Counted from the first letter of the stretch, positions 23,283 to 32,576 are shown. The stretch: 34,537 bases of DNA from an uncultured Collinsella sp. (GCA_900541645.1 UQKQ01000017.1:1-34537), one strand, 5' to 3'. The notes: generated by a model not told the origin, from the sequence alone. Program-made: numbers and translations.

Positions 23283-26200
23283 GACGACGCATCGCTGGGC
23301 GGTCGCTCAGCAAAACCCCGAGCTCGAAAAGGAGCTTTCGGCTGGCCTGGGCATACCCGGGCTGGTGGCGCGCATTATGGTTGCGCACGGCATAACATCC
23401 ATCGAGGAAGGCCAGCTGTTTTTGACGCCTTCGCTCGATCGCGACTGGGCCGACCCACTCATTATTCCGGGCATGGCGGTCGTTGCCGACCGCGTCGAGC
23501 GCGCTATTCGCAACCACGAGCACATCGCGGTCTTTGGCGATTTTGACGTCGACGGCATTACGTCGACTTGTCTGTTGACCGAGGCGCTACGTTCGTTTGG
23601 CGCCAACGTCACGCCGTTTATTCCGCATCGCTTTGACGAGGGCTACGGCCTGTCGCGTGCGGCGCTCGACCGCGTCAACGAGCTCGCCCAACCCAACCTG
23701 ATCGTGACCGTCGATAACGGCATTGCCGCCAAGGAGGAGGTCTCCTATCTGGAGAGCCTGGGGATCGATTTGGTGGTCACGGACCATCACGAGCCGTCCG
23801 ACCAGGTGCCGCAGGGCGTGCCCCTGACCGACCCCAAGCTCGAGGACGAGGGTCCCTCGCGCGAGCTTGCCGGTGCCGGTGTGGCGCTCAAGCTGGTGCA
23901 GGTCCTGGGCGAGCGTTTGGGCAAGCCGTCGTATTGGCGTTCGCTGATAGAGGTCGCAGCGCTGGGCACCGTGTCCGACATGATGCCGCTCACGCCCGAG
24001 AATCGCGCACTGGTCGCCGAGGGCATCCAGCAGATGCGCGTGACGGCCCGCCCCGGCTATATCGCGCTTGCCGCACTTGCCAAGGCCGACCTTTCTACCA
24101 TTACGGCCGACGGCCTGTCGTTTTCGCTCATCCCTCGTCTGAATGCTGCCGGCCGCATGGCTGATCCCAAGCTGGCGCTCGACCTGCTGCTTGCCCGCGA
24201 CCCCATCGAAGCGAGCGCTCTTGCCGCCGAGCTCGAGGAAATCAATCGCCAACGCCGCGAGATCGAGGCCGAGCTTACGCGCGATGCCATGGCGAAGGTC
24301 GAGGAGACTTATGACGGCGGGCGCGCAATCGTCGTGGGCGGTGAGGGCTGGCACGAGGGCGTCAAGGGCATCGTGGCGAGCCGCCTGACCAATCGCTACC
24401 ACGTGCCGGCGCTGCTCTTCTCGATTGAGGACGGCATTGCACGCGGATCGGGCCGCTCGGTGGGCAAAGTCAACCTGTTCGACGCCGTCGAGCGTTGCTC
24501 CGACCTGCTGATTCGCCGCGGCGGGCATGCCGGTGCGGTGGGCGTGACCATCGAGGCATCCAAGCTCGATGAGTTCCGTCGTCGCCTTTCCGCCGTGCTG
24601 TCCGAGCTTCCCGCCGAGGACTTTGAGGACACCGACGAGGTTGCCGCCACCGTCGACCTCTCCGAGCTGAATATCGAGACTATCGAGCAGATTTCTCGTC
24701 TTGAGCCGTTTGGCCAGGGCAATAAGGTGCCGCTTCTGGCCGCCGAGGGCGTGACGATGTGCGATCGCGCCGTGGTGGGCAAAACCGGCGAGCACATGCG
24801 CTTTGTGGCGACCGATGGCGCCGCGAGTGTGCCGGCCATCATGTTTCGCGTGCCGCAGATCGATAGGCTCATCAATTGCGACAGCGCCGTCGACTTGGTG
24901 TTCGAGGCCGTGGCCGAGCATTGGCAAGGTCGCGTAAAGCCAAAGCTCATGATCAAGGATGTCTTGGTCCGCGATACCACGGCGCCCAGCGTTGACGACC
25001 CGGCATGTGAGCTTCGCCGCGGCGTGGAGCCTGCGGACGCCGGTCTTCGTCTGGAGTCCCGCAAGCGCCAAACGCTCGCCCAGCTTTCCTATACCGAGCT
25101 CACGCGCTCGCTTATCCATAGCTTGATCGGATCGAACCAGCCGCACCGCGCGCAGGTCGAGGCGCTTGACGCCCTGGCTGACCACAAGAGCGTCTTGGCC
25201 GTTATGGGAACGGGCCGCGGCAAGTCTCTGATTTTCCACGTGCACGCCGCGCGCGAGGCGGTCCTTCGTGGGCGTGCGAGCATCTTTGTCTATCCGCTGC
25301 GTGCGCTCGTTGCCGACCAGGCCTATCACCTCTCATCGACGATGGCTGCGCTCGGCATTGGCGTGGGCGTGTTGACCGGCGAGACCGTGGGGGCAGCGCG
25401 CGATGACGTGTTTGCCGGCCTGGCTTCGGGCCGCACCGGCATCGTACTCACGACGCCTGAGTTCCTGTCTATTCACCGCGACCGCTTTGCGCGTTCGGGG
25501 CGCATCGGTTTTGTCGTTATCGATGAGGCACATCATGCCGGTCTTGCCAAGGGCGGCGACCGAAGCGCATACCTCGACATGCCCGATATCCTCAAGGCCC
25601 TGGGCGATCCGGTCGTTCTGGCCACGACTGCCACCGCGACGGCTCCGGTCGTGGCAGAGCTCGCTCGCGTATTGCCGATTACCAGCACGGTGGTTGACGA
25701 GACCGTTCGCGAGAACCTGCAGCTCGAGGACGATCGCGACCTTGCGAGCCGCGAAAATCGCCTGGTGTCGATTGTGGCGACGGGGGAGAAGACCGTCATT
25801 TACGTCAACTCGCGCGACCAGTCCGTGGCGCTTGCCAAGACGTTGCGCAAGCGCGTACCAGACTGTGCGACCCATATCGCGTTCTATAACGCCGGGCTTG
25901 CGCGCTCCGATCGCCGCCGCGTCGAAGAGGCGTTTCGAGATGGCAGCCTCAGTTGCATCGTCTCGACTTCGGCCTTTGGCGAGGGCGTCAACCTTCCCGA
26001 TATTCGCCATGTCGTGCTCTATCACATGCCGTTTGGCGCGATTGAGTTTAACCAGATGAGTGGCCGCGCCGGTCGCGATGGACAGCCCGCCGTGATTCAC
26101 CTGCTCTATTCGTCGCGCGACGCCCGCATTAACGAGCGCCTACTCGACTGCTATGCGCCTGAGCGCGACGAGCTCGTCACGCTCTATCGCGCGCTGCAAA

Positions 26201-26556
26201 CCATGTGGCGCTCCAACCGCGGCAAGACCGGGGACGATTCCTTTAGCGCGAGCGATATCGACATCGCGCAGATGTGCCTTGCCATCGATGCTCGCACGCC
26301 GGTCGACGAGCGCTCGGTGGAAAGTGGCCTGGGAATCTTCGAAGAGCTTGGCTTCTGTCGCGTTTCGGGGTTTGACGACACCCGTCGCATCGCGATGGCC
26401 GAAAACCCCGGCCGTGTGCAATTGAGCAGGTCAATTCGCTATTTGGAGGGCTTGCGTTCGCGCATGGAGTTCTCGGCTTTCCGGAGTTGGGCGCTCGATT
26501 CGTGCGCTTCTGATATGCTAGCCAAAGTTAACCGCCCGATCGTACCGCGGGCCTAG
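23269..26556 (+). CDS. recJ: RecJ exonuclease fused to a RecQ-like helicase
   Basis: A 1095-residue two-enzyme protein. Residues 1-570 are RecJ, the 5'-3' single-strand DNA exonuclease: FGDFDVDGIT (89-98), TVDNGI (147), VTDHHEP (170), GTVSDMMP (233), a DHHA1 part with GGHAGAVG (418) and an OB part around EPFGQGN (479). Residues 620-950 are a superfamily 2 helicase of RecQ type: Walker A GTGRGKS (647), DEAHH (752), ATTATAT (785), STSAFGEGVNLP (899) and QMSGRAGRDGQ (929). All catalytic motifs of both parts are present. The cysteine cluster of RecQ zinc domains is not visible. The ATG at 23269 has GGGGGTGGG upstream. It heads the operon with rel. Likely role: unwinding plus resection in recombination repair. 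Confidence 0.93.
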   Translation: MSSLKTTHRWAVAQQNPELEKELSAGLGIPGLVARIMVAHGITSIEEGQLFLTPSLDRDWADPLIIPGMAVVADRVERAIRNHEHIAVFGDFDVDGITSTCLLTEALRSFGANVTPFIPHRFDEGYGLSRAALDRVNELAQPNLIVTVDNGIAAKEEVSYLESLGIDLVVTDHHEPSDQVPQGVPLTDPKLEDEGPSRELAGAGVALKLVQVLGERLGKPSYWRSLIEVAALGTVSDMMPLTPENRALVAEGIQQMRVTARPGYIALAALAKADLSTITADGLSFSLIPRLNAAGRMADPKLALDLLLARDPIEASALAAELEEINRQRREIEAELTRDAMAKVEETYDGGRAIVVGGEGWHEGVKGIVASRLTNRYHVPALLFSIEDGIARGSGRSVGKVNLFDAVERCSDLLIRRGGHAGAVGVTIEASKLDEFRRRLSAVLSELPAEDFEDTDEVAATVDLSELNIETIEQISRLEPFGQGNKVPLLAAEGVTMCDRAVVGKTGEHMRFVATDGAASVPAIMFRVPQIDRLINCDSAVDLVFEAVAEHWQGRVKPKLMIKDVLVRDTTAPSVDDPACELRRGVEPADAGLRLESRKRQTLAQLSYTELTRSLIHSLIGSNQPHRAQVEALDALADHKSVLAVMGTGRGKSLIFHVHAAREAVLRGRASIFVYPLRALVADQAYHLSSTMAALGIGVGVLTGETVGAARDDVFAGLASGRTGIVLTTPEFLSIHRDRFARSGRIGFVVIDEAHHAGLAKGGDRSAYLDMPDILKALGDPVVLATTATATAPVVAELARVLPITSTVVDETVRENLQLEDDRDLASRENRLVSIVATGEKTVIYVNSRDQSVALAKTLRKRVPDCATHIAFYNAGLARSDRRRVEEAFRDGSLSCIVSTSAFGEGVNLPDIRHVVLYHMPFGAIEFNQMSGRAGRDGQPAVIHLLYSSRDARINERLLDCYAPERDELVTLYRALQTMWRSNRGKTGDDSFSASDIDIAQMCLAIDARTPVDERSVESGLGIFEELGFCRVSGFDDTRRIAMAENPGRVQLSRSIRYLEGLRSRMEFSAFRSWALDSCASDMLAKVNRPIVPRA

Positions 26557-26571
26557 GGGAAGGGGACCTCG

Positions 26572-28932
26572 ATGGATGCCGCAGCCCGTACCGCCCATGA
26601 TTCCGCCCTCCAGCCGTTCTCGGAGATGGAGCACTATAAGCATGCCGATGAGCTGCCGCCCGAGATTATGGCGGACAGCTACGACAAGCTGGAGCGCCTG
26701 TGCCTCAAATATATGAATGAGGACGACTTTTCTAAGGTGGAGCAGGCCTATTGCTTTGCTGCCGAGAAGCACTGCAACCAAAAGCGCCGCTCGGGTGAGA
26801 TGTACATCAACCATCCCGTCGAGGTGGCCATCATTTTGGCCGATCTCAAGATGGACTGCGATGTGGTGTGCGCCGCGCTGCTGCACGATACCGTCGAGGA
26901 CACCGAGACCTCGCTTGCCGATGTTTCCGGCCTGTTTGGCGATACGGTGGCCGAGCTCGTCGATGGCGTGACCAAGCTCACCAACATCGAAGTCGACAGC
27001 ATGGACGAGAAACAGGCGCTCACGCTGCGAAAGATGTTCCTCGCCATGTCCAAGGACATCCGCGTCATCATCGTTAAGCTTGCCGACCGTCTGCACAACA
27101 TGCGCACCCTTGCGGCCCTGCGTGAGGACCGTCGCCTGTTTAAGGCCCGCGAGACCATGGACGTGTATGCGCCCCTGGCCGACCGTCTGGGCATGAGCTC
27201 CATTAAATGGGAACTCGAGGACCTGTCCTTCTTCTACCTTGAACCCGACGCCTACCAGCGCATCGCACGCATGGTGGCGGAGTCGCGCGAGGTCCGTGAG
27301 CGCTATCTGGCCGAGACCATCAAGACACTCACCGACGAGCTCAACCGCATTGGCCTGGAGGACTTCCAGATCAACGGCCGTTCCAAGCACTATTGGTCCA
27401 TCTACCAAAAGATGAAGCGCAAGGGCAAGGAATTTTCCGAGATCTACGACCTGGTGGCACTGCGCGTCATCACGCATTCGGTGCGCGATTGCTACTCCAC
27501 GCTCGGTGCGGTGCATACGCTGTGGCACCCCATGCCCGGGCGCTTTAAAGACTATATCGCCATGCCCAAGGTCAATAACTACCAGTCGCTCCACACGACG
27601 GTTATCGGCCCCACGGCTCGTCCGCTCGAGATTCAGATTCGTACCTACGAGATGCACGAGCAGGCCGAGTACGGCATTGCCGCCCACTGGCTGTATAAGA
27701 AATCGGGCGGATCGTCTGCGTCTAAGACCAATGATGCCCAGCGTCTGGACGACCAGATTAACTGGCTCAAACATTCGCTCGATTGGGCTGCGTCTGACGA
27801 GATCACCGATGCCAAGGAATACCTACATTCGCTGAAGGTCGACCTCTTCGATCAGGAGATCTTCGTCTTTACGCCCAAGGGCGAGGTCATGGCGCTTCGT
27901 GCCGGCTCCACGCCGCTCGACTTTGCCTACGCCGTTCACACCGAGGTGGGAAACCACTGCGTCGGCGCTAAGATCAACGGTGCGGTGGCCCCGCTCACGC
28001 ACGAGATCAAGACGGGCGATCGTGTCGAGATCCTGACCAACAAGAGTTCCAAGCCGTCGCGCGATTGGCTCAAGATCGTCAAGACACCTTCGGCCAAGTC
28101 AAAGATCCGCCGTTACTTCGCCGCCGCGACCAAAGACGATGACGCTGCTGCCGGCCGCGATATACTGGCCAAGGACCTGCGCAAGCGCGGGTATGGCATC
28201 TCTACGCCGCGATCCACGCGTGCGCTCAACGCCGTGGCGGAGCAGTTTAATTACAAGCAGCTCGAGGACCTGTTTGCCGCCGTCGGCGCCGGCAAGGTTG
28301 CCCCTCGCGCTGTGGGTAACAAGGTCGAGCAAATCTTGGACCCCAAGCCCGAGGAGCAGCTCTCCAAGGCCGAGGCTATTGCCGAGGTCGTCAAGCAGCC
28401 TGCCCGCGGTTCCAACCGCAAGCCGCAAAAGCGCGGCAAGAGCGCCAGCAACGGCATTATCGTCAAGGGCGAGAGCAACAGCGGCCTGCTGGTCCGTCTG
28501 GCGCATTGCTGCAATCCGGTGACGGGCGACGACATCGTCGGCTTCATCACGCGCGGTCGTGGCGTTTCGGTGCATCGCGCCAATTGCCCCAACGTCAAGG
28601 GTCTTATGGAGCATCCCGAGCGCATGATCGAAGTGGAGTGGGACGGCGCTGCCGACACCCTCTTCCAGGTCGAGATCGTGGTCGAGTGCCTGGACCGCAT
28701 GGGCCTTCTCAAGGATGTCACCATTGCCATTGGCGATGCGGGCGGCAATATCCTTTCTGCCGCCACGTCGACCAACCGCGAGGGTATTGCAACCCTGCGC
28801 TTTATGGTCGAGATCTCGGACGCGAGTGGTCTGGATCCGCTGCTGGCTTCCATCAGCAGCGTCGATTCGGTCTACGATGCTCGCCGCCTGATGCCCGGCG
28901 AGGGTGGAGCCCAGCTCAAGCGCCGCGTTTAG
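26572..28932 (+). CDS. rel: Bifunctional (p)ppGpp synthetase/hydrolase
   Basis: A 786-residue RelA/SpoT homologue that makes and degrades the stringent-response alarmone. The hydrolase HD domain has YINHPVEVA and LLHDTVEDTE (His-Asp at about 105-106). The synthetase has YDLVALRVI and RFKDYIAMPKVNNYQSLHTTV; the charged RFKD form of the RxKD motif marks bifunctional Rel rather than synthetase-only RelA. A TGS domain (IFVFTPKGEVMALRAGSTPLDFAY) and a C-terminal ACT domain follow. The long linker to ACT is basic. It begins 15 bp after the RecJ-helicase stop with AGGGGAAGGGG upstream, so the two are co-transcribed. Confidence 0.96.
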   Translation: MDAAARTAHDSALQPFSEMEHYKHADELPPEIMADSYDKLERLCLKYMNEDDFSKVEQAYCFAAEKHCNQKRRSGEMYINHPVEVAIILADLKMDCDVVCAALLHDTVEDTETSLADVSGLFGDTVAELVDGVTKLTNIEVDSMDEKQALTLRKMFLAMSKDIRVIIVKLADRLHNMRTLAALREDRRLFKARETMDVYAPLADRLGMSSIKWELEDLSFFYLEPDAYQRIARMVAESREVRERYLAETIKTLTDELNRIGLEDFQINGRSKHYWSIYQKMKRKGKEFSEIYDLVALRVITHSVRDCYSTLGAVHTLWHPMPGRFKDYIAMPKVNNYQSLHTTVIGPTARPLEIQIRTYEMHEQAEYGIAAHWLYKKSGGSSASKTNDAQRLDDQINWLKHSLDWAASDEITDAKEYLHSLKVDLFDQEIFVFTPKGEVMALRAGSTPLDFAYAVHTEVGNHCVGAKINGAVAPLTHEIKTGDRVEILTNKSSKPSRDWLKIVKTPSAKSKIRRYFAAATKDDDAAAGRDILAKDLRKRGYGISTPRSTRALNAVAEQFNYKQLEDLFAAVGAGKVAPRAVGNKVEQILDPKPEEQLSKAEAIAEVVKQPARGSNRKPQKRGKSASNGIIVKGESNSGLLVRLAHCCNPVTGDDIVGFITRGRGVSVHRANCPNVKGLMEHPERMIEVEWDGAADTLFQVEIVVECLDRMGLLKDVTIAIGDAGGNILSAATSTNREGIATLRFMVEISDASGLDPLLASISSVDSVYDARRLMPGEGGAQLKRRV

Positions 28933-28968
28933 TCGCGACGAACGTGCCACATTATCGATATTCGCTAC

Positions 28969-28996
28969 ACTCGAGGCATCGTTTGATGCCTCGAGT
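28969..28996 (+). other. Perfect 12-bp hairpin between rel and the hydrolase gene
   Basis: ACTCGAGGCATC and GATGCCTCGAGT flank a GTTT loop. Only TTCTATAG follows, so it is a weak terminator at best. It sits 20 bp before the next start codon and may modulate read-through or protect mRNA. Confidence 0.6.
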
Positions 28997-29016
28997 TCTA
29001 TAGAGAGGAGAGGGAC

Positions 29017-29700
29017 ATGAGTGCTGTGCCCTTGGATTTAACTCCCAAGGGATCGGTCGAGATTGAGACGCTCGCAAACGGTCCCATTCAGACCAATAGC
29101 TATGCTGTTATTTCGGACAATGAGTGCGTGATTATCGACCCCGCGTGGGAAGGTGAGCGTTTGGTGGAACATATTCGAGCCGAGCATCCCGATGTGCAAG
29201 TGCTCGGCGCCATTTGTACGCACGGTCACGCCGACCATGTTGGCGGTGTCGCTGGAGTTCGGGCCGCCGTTGGCGCCGACGCCCTGTACGAGCTGTGTGG
29301 CAAGGACGCAGCAGTGCCGCATGCGAATATCGAGGAGCAGCGAGCGATGTGGGGCATCGAGACGCCCGATCCAGGTGAGCCGACGCGGCTGCTTGCCGAG
29401 GGCGACACCATTGAGCTGGGCGACATTTGCCTGCAGGTAATTGAGGTGCCCGGGCACACACCGGGCGGCATCGTTCTGTTCGCCGCCACCGAGCAGGGGA
29501 ACATTGCCTTTGTGGGCGACACGCTATTCCCGGGCAGCCACGGCCGCACCGATCTTTCTGGAGGAGACGAGGCGGCGATCCTGCGCTCGCTCTCCAAGCT
29601 CGCCCGGCTTCTCCCGCCCGATACCGTTTGCTTAACGGGCCATGGCGATTCGACCACCATGGCACGCGAGCTCATGCAGAACCCTTTCATGCAGATGTAG
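29017..29700 (+). CDS. Metallo-beta-lactamase-fold hydrolase (glyoxalase II-like)
   Basis: A 227-residue MBL-fold enzyme. The metal-binding motif THGHADHVGG lies at about 68-77, the next histidine in VPGHTPGG near 146, the bridging Asp in FVGDTLF, and the last His in LTGHGDST. This set matches the YcbL/glyoxalase II-like group, which hydrolyses thioesters such as S-lactoylglutathione or small-molecule equivalents. The substrate in this organism is unknown. GAGAGGAGAGGG precedes the ATG. In other Gram-positives a similar hydrolase often lies downstream of rel. Confidence 0.9.
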   Translation: MSAVPLDLTPKGSVEIETLANGPIQTNSYAVISDNECVIIDPAWEGERLVEHIRAEHPDVQVLGAICTHGHADHVGGVAGVRAAVGADALYELCGKDAAVPHANIEEQRAMWGIETPDPGEPTRLLAEGDTIELGDICLQVIEVPGHTPGGIVLFAATEQGNIAFVGDTLFPGSHGRTDLSGGDEAAILRSLSKLARLLPPDTVCLTGHGDSTTMARELMQNPFMQM

Positions 29701-29730
29701 CTTACTAGTCGGCTTTTGAAGCACGAGAAG

Positions 29731-29806
29731 CGTCCAAACGTCAAGCTATTTTTCCCCAACGGGTCAATTCCGTAGGGCAAACGGTCAAAAAAAGTCTGTT
29801 TGGACG
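29731..29806 (+). promoter_or_regulatory. Inverted half-sites upstream of fba
   Basis: CGTCCAAAC (29731-29739) and GTTTGGACG (29798-29806) are exact inverted nine-mers 58 bp apart. They lie upstream of the fba promoter and could be a looped regulator site. No regulator can be named. Confidence 0.4.
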
Positions 29807-29827
29807 ATATTCGTGAACAAATAAACG

Positions 29828-29855
29828 TTTATGCTCGGGTACGCCGTGGTAAAAT
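29828..29855 (+). promoter_or_regulatory. Probable fba promoter
   Basis: TTTATG at 29828 and TAAAAT at 29850 with a 16-bp spacer, 41 bp before the fba ATG. The -10 is good and the -35 is moderate. Confidence 0.5.
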
Positions 29856-29895
29856 CTCAGGCGTTATCGGAGCAACCTTACAGGAGGTTTCTTTT

Positions 29896-30762
29896 ATGCT
29901 CGTCAACGCAGCAGACATGCTCAAGAAGGCTGAGGCCGGCAAGTACGGTCTCGGTGCCTTCAACACCAACAACCTCGAGTGGACCCTGGCTATTCTCCAG
30001 GCCGCCGAGGAGGCCAAGTCTCCGCTGATCCTTCAGTGCACCGCTGGTGCCGCTAAGTGGATGGGCGGTTTCAAGGTCTGCGCCGACATGGTCAAGGCTG
30101 CCGTCGAGGCCACGGGCGTTACCGTTCCCGTCGCCCTTCACCTCGATCACGGTTCTTACGAGGACTGCTTCAAGTGCATCGAGGCCGGCTTCACGTCCAT
30201 CATGTATGACGGCTCTCACGAGGAGACCTTCCAGCTTAACCTCGACCGCACCAAGGAGCTCGTTGAGCTTGCCCACTCCAAGGGCATGTCCATCGAGGCC
30301 GAGGTCGGCGGCATCGGCGGCACCGAGGACGGCGTGACCTCCAGCGGCGAGCTCGCTGATCCTGCTGAGTGCAAGCAGATCGCTGACCTGGGCGTCGACT
30401 TCCTCGCCTGCGGCATCGGCAACATCCACGGCGTGTATCCCGCCGACTGGGCTGGCCTTTCCTTCGAGCGTCTGGGCGAGATCAAGGCTCAGACCGGCGA
30501 CCTGCCCCTCGTCCTGCACGGTGGCACCGGCATCCCCGAGGATCAGATCAAGAAGGCCATTTCCCTGGGCATCTCCAAGATCAACGTCAACACCGACCTG
30601 CAGCTCGTCTTCGCCAAGGGCGTCCGCGAGTACATCGAGGCTGGCAAGGATCAGCAGGGCAAGGGCTTTGACCCCCGCAAGCTCCTCAAGCCTGGTCGCG
30701 ACAACATCGTTGCCCGCACCAAGGAGCTCATGGAGGAGTTTGGCTCCGTCAACAAGGCGTAA
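29896..30762 (+). CDS. fba: Class II fructose-bisphosphate aldolase
   Basis: A 288-residue zinc-dependent aldolase of glycolysis and gluconeogenesis, splitting fructose 1,6-bisphosphate. Visible family features: GAFNTNNLEWT (20-30), the catalytic Asp and zinc His in HLDHGSYEDC (84-85), SIMYDGSHE near 101, the zinc ligand Glu in EAEVGGIGG (136-142), and zinc histidines in GIGNIHGVYP and LHGGTGIP near 182 and 208. AGGAGG eight bases before the ATG at 29896 is a near-ideal ribosome site. Codon use is strongly biased to C-ending codons, as for a highly expressed gene. It has its own promoter and a large hairpin after it. Confidence 0.96.
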   Translation: MLVNAADMLKKAEAGKYGLGAFNTNNLEWTLAILQAAEEAKSPLILQCTAGAAKWMGGFKVCADMVKAAVEATGVTVPVALHLDHGSYEDCFKCIEAGFTSIMYDGSHEETFQLNLDRTKELVELAHSKGMSIEAEVGGIGGTEDGVTSSGELADPAECKQIADLGVDFLACGIGNIHGVYPADWAGLSFERLGEIKAQTGDLPLVLHGGTGIPEDQIKKAISLGISKINVNTDLQLVFAKGVREYIEAGKDQQGKGFDPRKLLKPGRDNIVARTKELMEEFGSVNKA

Positions 30763-30767
30763 GCGTC

Positions 30768-30884
30768 GTTAAACTTCCCACCGGAAGCCCCGTCCCCCTA
30801 CACTGTTTCCTTTGCGCTCACCTGGCTTTGCCAGAAGTCGCGCCAAGGAAACAGCTCCGGGGGACGGGGCTTCCTTCGTTTAAC
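30768..30884 (+). repeat. 117-bp compound palindrome after fba
   Basis: Nested arms run inward: GTTAAAC with GTTTAAC; GGAAGCCCCGTCCCCC with its exact complement; a four-base bulge; CTGTTTCCTT with AAGGAAACAG; GCGC with GCGC; and an inner CTGGC-TTT-GCCAG hairpin. No T run follows, but the size would block transcription or protect the fba message. The GGAAGC..CCC arm resembles the motif of the 10598 array. Confidence 0.85.
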
Positions 30885-30951
30885 GCCGCAGGGTTACTGG
30901 GCTGAATTCATTTTTTATAGGCACCGTTTATCAGTGTTGGGGGCTCCTTAA

Positions 30952-30981
30952 TTGGGGCTTTCTTTTTTATCTCGCTACAAT
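30952..30981 (+). promoter_or_regulatory. Candidate promoter of the transglutaminase-like gene
   Basis: TTGGGG at 30952 and TACAAT at 30976 with an 18-bp spacer, 36 bp before the ATG at 31017. T-rich DNA surrounds it. Confidence 0.45.
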
Positions 30982-31016
30982 GGGCTTCAAGCGTTCTAGT
31001 GACTTGGAGTTTTGGT

Positions 31017-32450
31017 ATGGCTGTTATTAATGTGCTGCCTTCGGATGGGAAGGTTATTGACGAGGGTCCTGTTGGCTGCTCTGTTGATGTTTGCAGTGAT
31101 GATTTTCGCCATCTCGATATTGGACTGCCACCCGAGATTCTTCGTCTTAAGGATGCCGGGTATTTGACGCAGGCTGTTGCTGCCTGCGATCGCCTTTTGG
31201 AGCAGAACCCCGAGCCTTCGCTGGCTGCTTGTGTTCGTGCGGAGCGGTATCGCATGCTCGAGACTCCGCTTCATTTTTCGGTGTCGCGTGATCGGGCCAT
31301 TGCGATGATTCGCGAGGAGTGGCCAGAGTTTACCGAAGAGCAGTTTGATGACCTGATTAATCGTAAGCGTATTGACTGGCGCTTTATCGATGGCGAGCTG
31401 TTTGTTCTCGACAACTTCCTCGATTCGCTTCGCGTGTACCCCAAGGAGGTTCCGGGCCTGCGTCCCGATTCTACGGACGGCATAGCGCTGCGTAACCAGA
31501 TGCTCAGGGAGATGGAGTCGCAAAACGGGTTGACTCGCGTCATCACGCTTAAGGCATCTGTGTCTGTCCCCGGGGCTCAGGAGGGAGAGGCTGTTCGCGC
31601 GTGGCTACCCGTTGCCGCCGCCTGTCGTCAACAGTCTCATATCGAGGTTCTCGATATGACGTCGGAGGGTACCGTTGCCTCTGAAAACGTTTCGGCTCGT
31701 ACTGCCTCTTGGACATCTTCGACTGAACATTCATTCTCGGTGACCTATCGCTATCACATCGATGCCGCCTATTGTGATATCTATGGTGGTGCGCTCCCGT
31801 CGCATACGTGCATGGACACGCCGCTGCCCGAGGACACTTCCGAGGACCGTCCGCACATTGTGTTTACGCCGTACCTGCGACAGTTGACGGAGCGTGTTAT
31901 TGGCGGGCTCGATGATCCGCTCGATCGCGCTCGTGCTATCTATGATTACCTGACACAGCATGTCGACTATCGCTATCAGCCACCGTACCTGCTTTTGGGA
32001 TCTATTGCCGATGACTGTGTGCACTCGCTCCGCGGCGATTGCGGCGTTATGGCGCTCACGTTTATCACCATGTGCCGCATTGCGGGCGTTCCTGCCCGTT
32101 GGCAGAGCGGCCTGTATGTTGCGCCCGATTCGGTGGGGCCGCACGATTGGGCTGAGTTCTATACTCCACAGACCGGTTGGCTTAACGCCGACGTATCGTT
32201 TGGTTCCTCGGCACGCAGGATGGGGGAGGAGTGGCGTCGTCGTCACTACTTTGGCAATCTCGACCCGTGGCGCATGGTGGCCAATAATCGATTCCAGGCT
32301 GAATTTGTGCCTGCTTTCGACGGCATGCGCGAGGACCCTTACGATAACCAGATGGGTGAGGCTTCGGTCGACGGTCGCGGATGCCGTCGGCGCGAGATGC
32401 TCCGCTCGGTCGAACTCATCGAAATGCTTGAAGTTCCATTTTCGGACTAA
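31017..32450 (+). CDS. Transglutaminase-like superfamily protein
   Basis: A 477-residue cytosolic-looking protein with no signal peptide. The N-terminal 170 residues include helical repeat-like stretches (YLTQAVAACDRLLEQNPEPSLAACVRAERYRML) and have no recognised family. The C-terminal part is a transglutaminase-like cysteine protease fold: DYLTQHVDYRYQPP, then the Cys in LRGDCGVMALTFITMCR (about 342), His in GPHDWAEFYTPQTGW (about 376) and Asp in LNADVSFG (about 391), an intact triad. Bacterial relatives act as peptidases or amidases; the substrate is unknown. GGAG precedes the ATG at 31017. Third positions are more T-rich than in neighbours, possibly a sign of different expression level or origin. 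Confidence 0.85.
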   Translation: MAVINVLPSDGKVIDEGPVGCSVDVCSDDFRHLDIGLPPEILRLKDAGYLTQAVAACDRLLEQNPEPSLAACVRAERYRMLETPLHFSVSRDRAIAMIREEWPEFTEEQFDDLINRKRIDWRFIDGELFVLDNFLDSLRVYPKEVPGLRPDSTDGIALRNQMLREMESQNGLTRVITLKASVSVPGAQEGEAVRAWLPVAAACRQQSHIEVLDMTSEGTVASENVSARTASWTSSTEHSFSVTYRYHIDAAYCDIYGGALPSHTCMDTPLPEDTSEDRPHIVFTPYLRQLTERVIGGLDDPLDRARAIYDYLTQHVDYRYQPPYLLLGSIADDCVHSLRGDCGVMALTFITMCRIAGVPARWQSGLYVAPDSVGPHDWAEFYTPQTGWLNADVSFGSSARRMGEEWRRRHYFGNLDPWRMVANNRFQAEFVPAFDGMREDPYDNQMGEASVDGRGCRRREMLRSVELIEMLEVPFSD

Positions 32451-32489
32451 TCAACAGAAAGCTGTGATAAACTAACTCACGCATTACGT

Positions 32490-32576
32490 GCCCGAGTGGC
32501 GGAATTGGCAGACGCAGTGGACTCAAAATCCACCGTTGGCAACAACGTGCGAGTTCGAGTCTCGCCTCGGGCACCA
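32490..32576 (+). tRNA. tRNA-Leu (anticodon CAA)
   Basis: Full type II cloverleaf of 87 bases: acceptor GCCCGAG with CTCGGGC, anticodon stem GTGGA/TCCAC with loop CTCAAAA (anticodon CAA, reads UUG), long variable arm CGTTGGCAACAACG, T arm GCGAG-TTCGAGT-CTCGC, and an encoded ACCA end. A terminator follows at 32598. Confidence 0.97.

Noticed and set aside
23587..25329. 580-codon reverse-strand frame opposite recJ
   Set aside because: Antisense image of the RecJ coding region; no recognisable domain.
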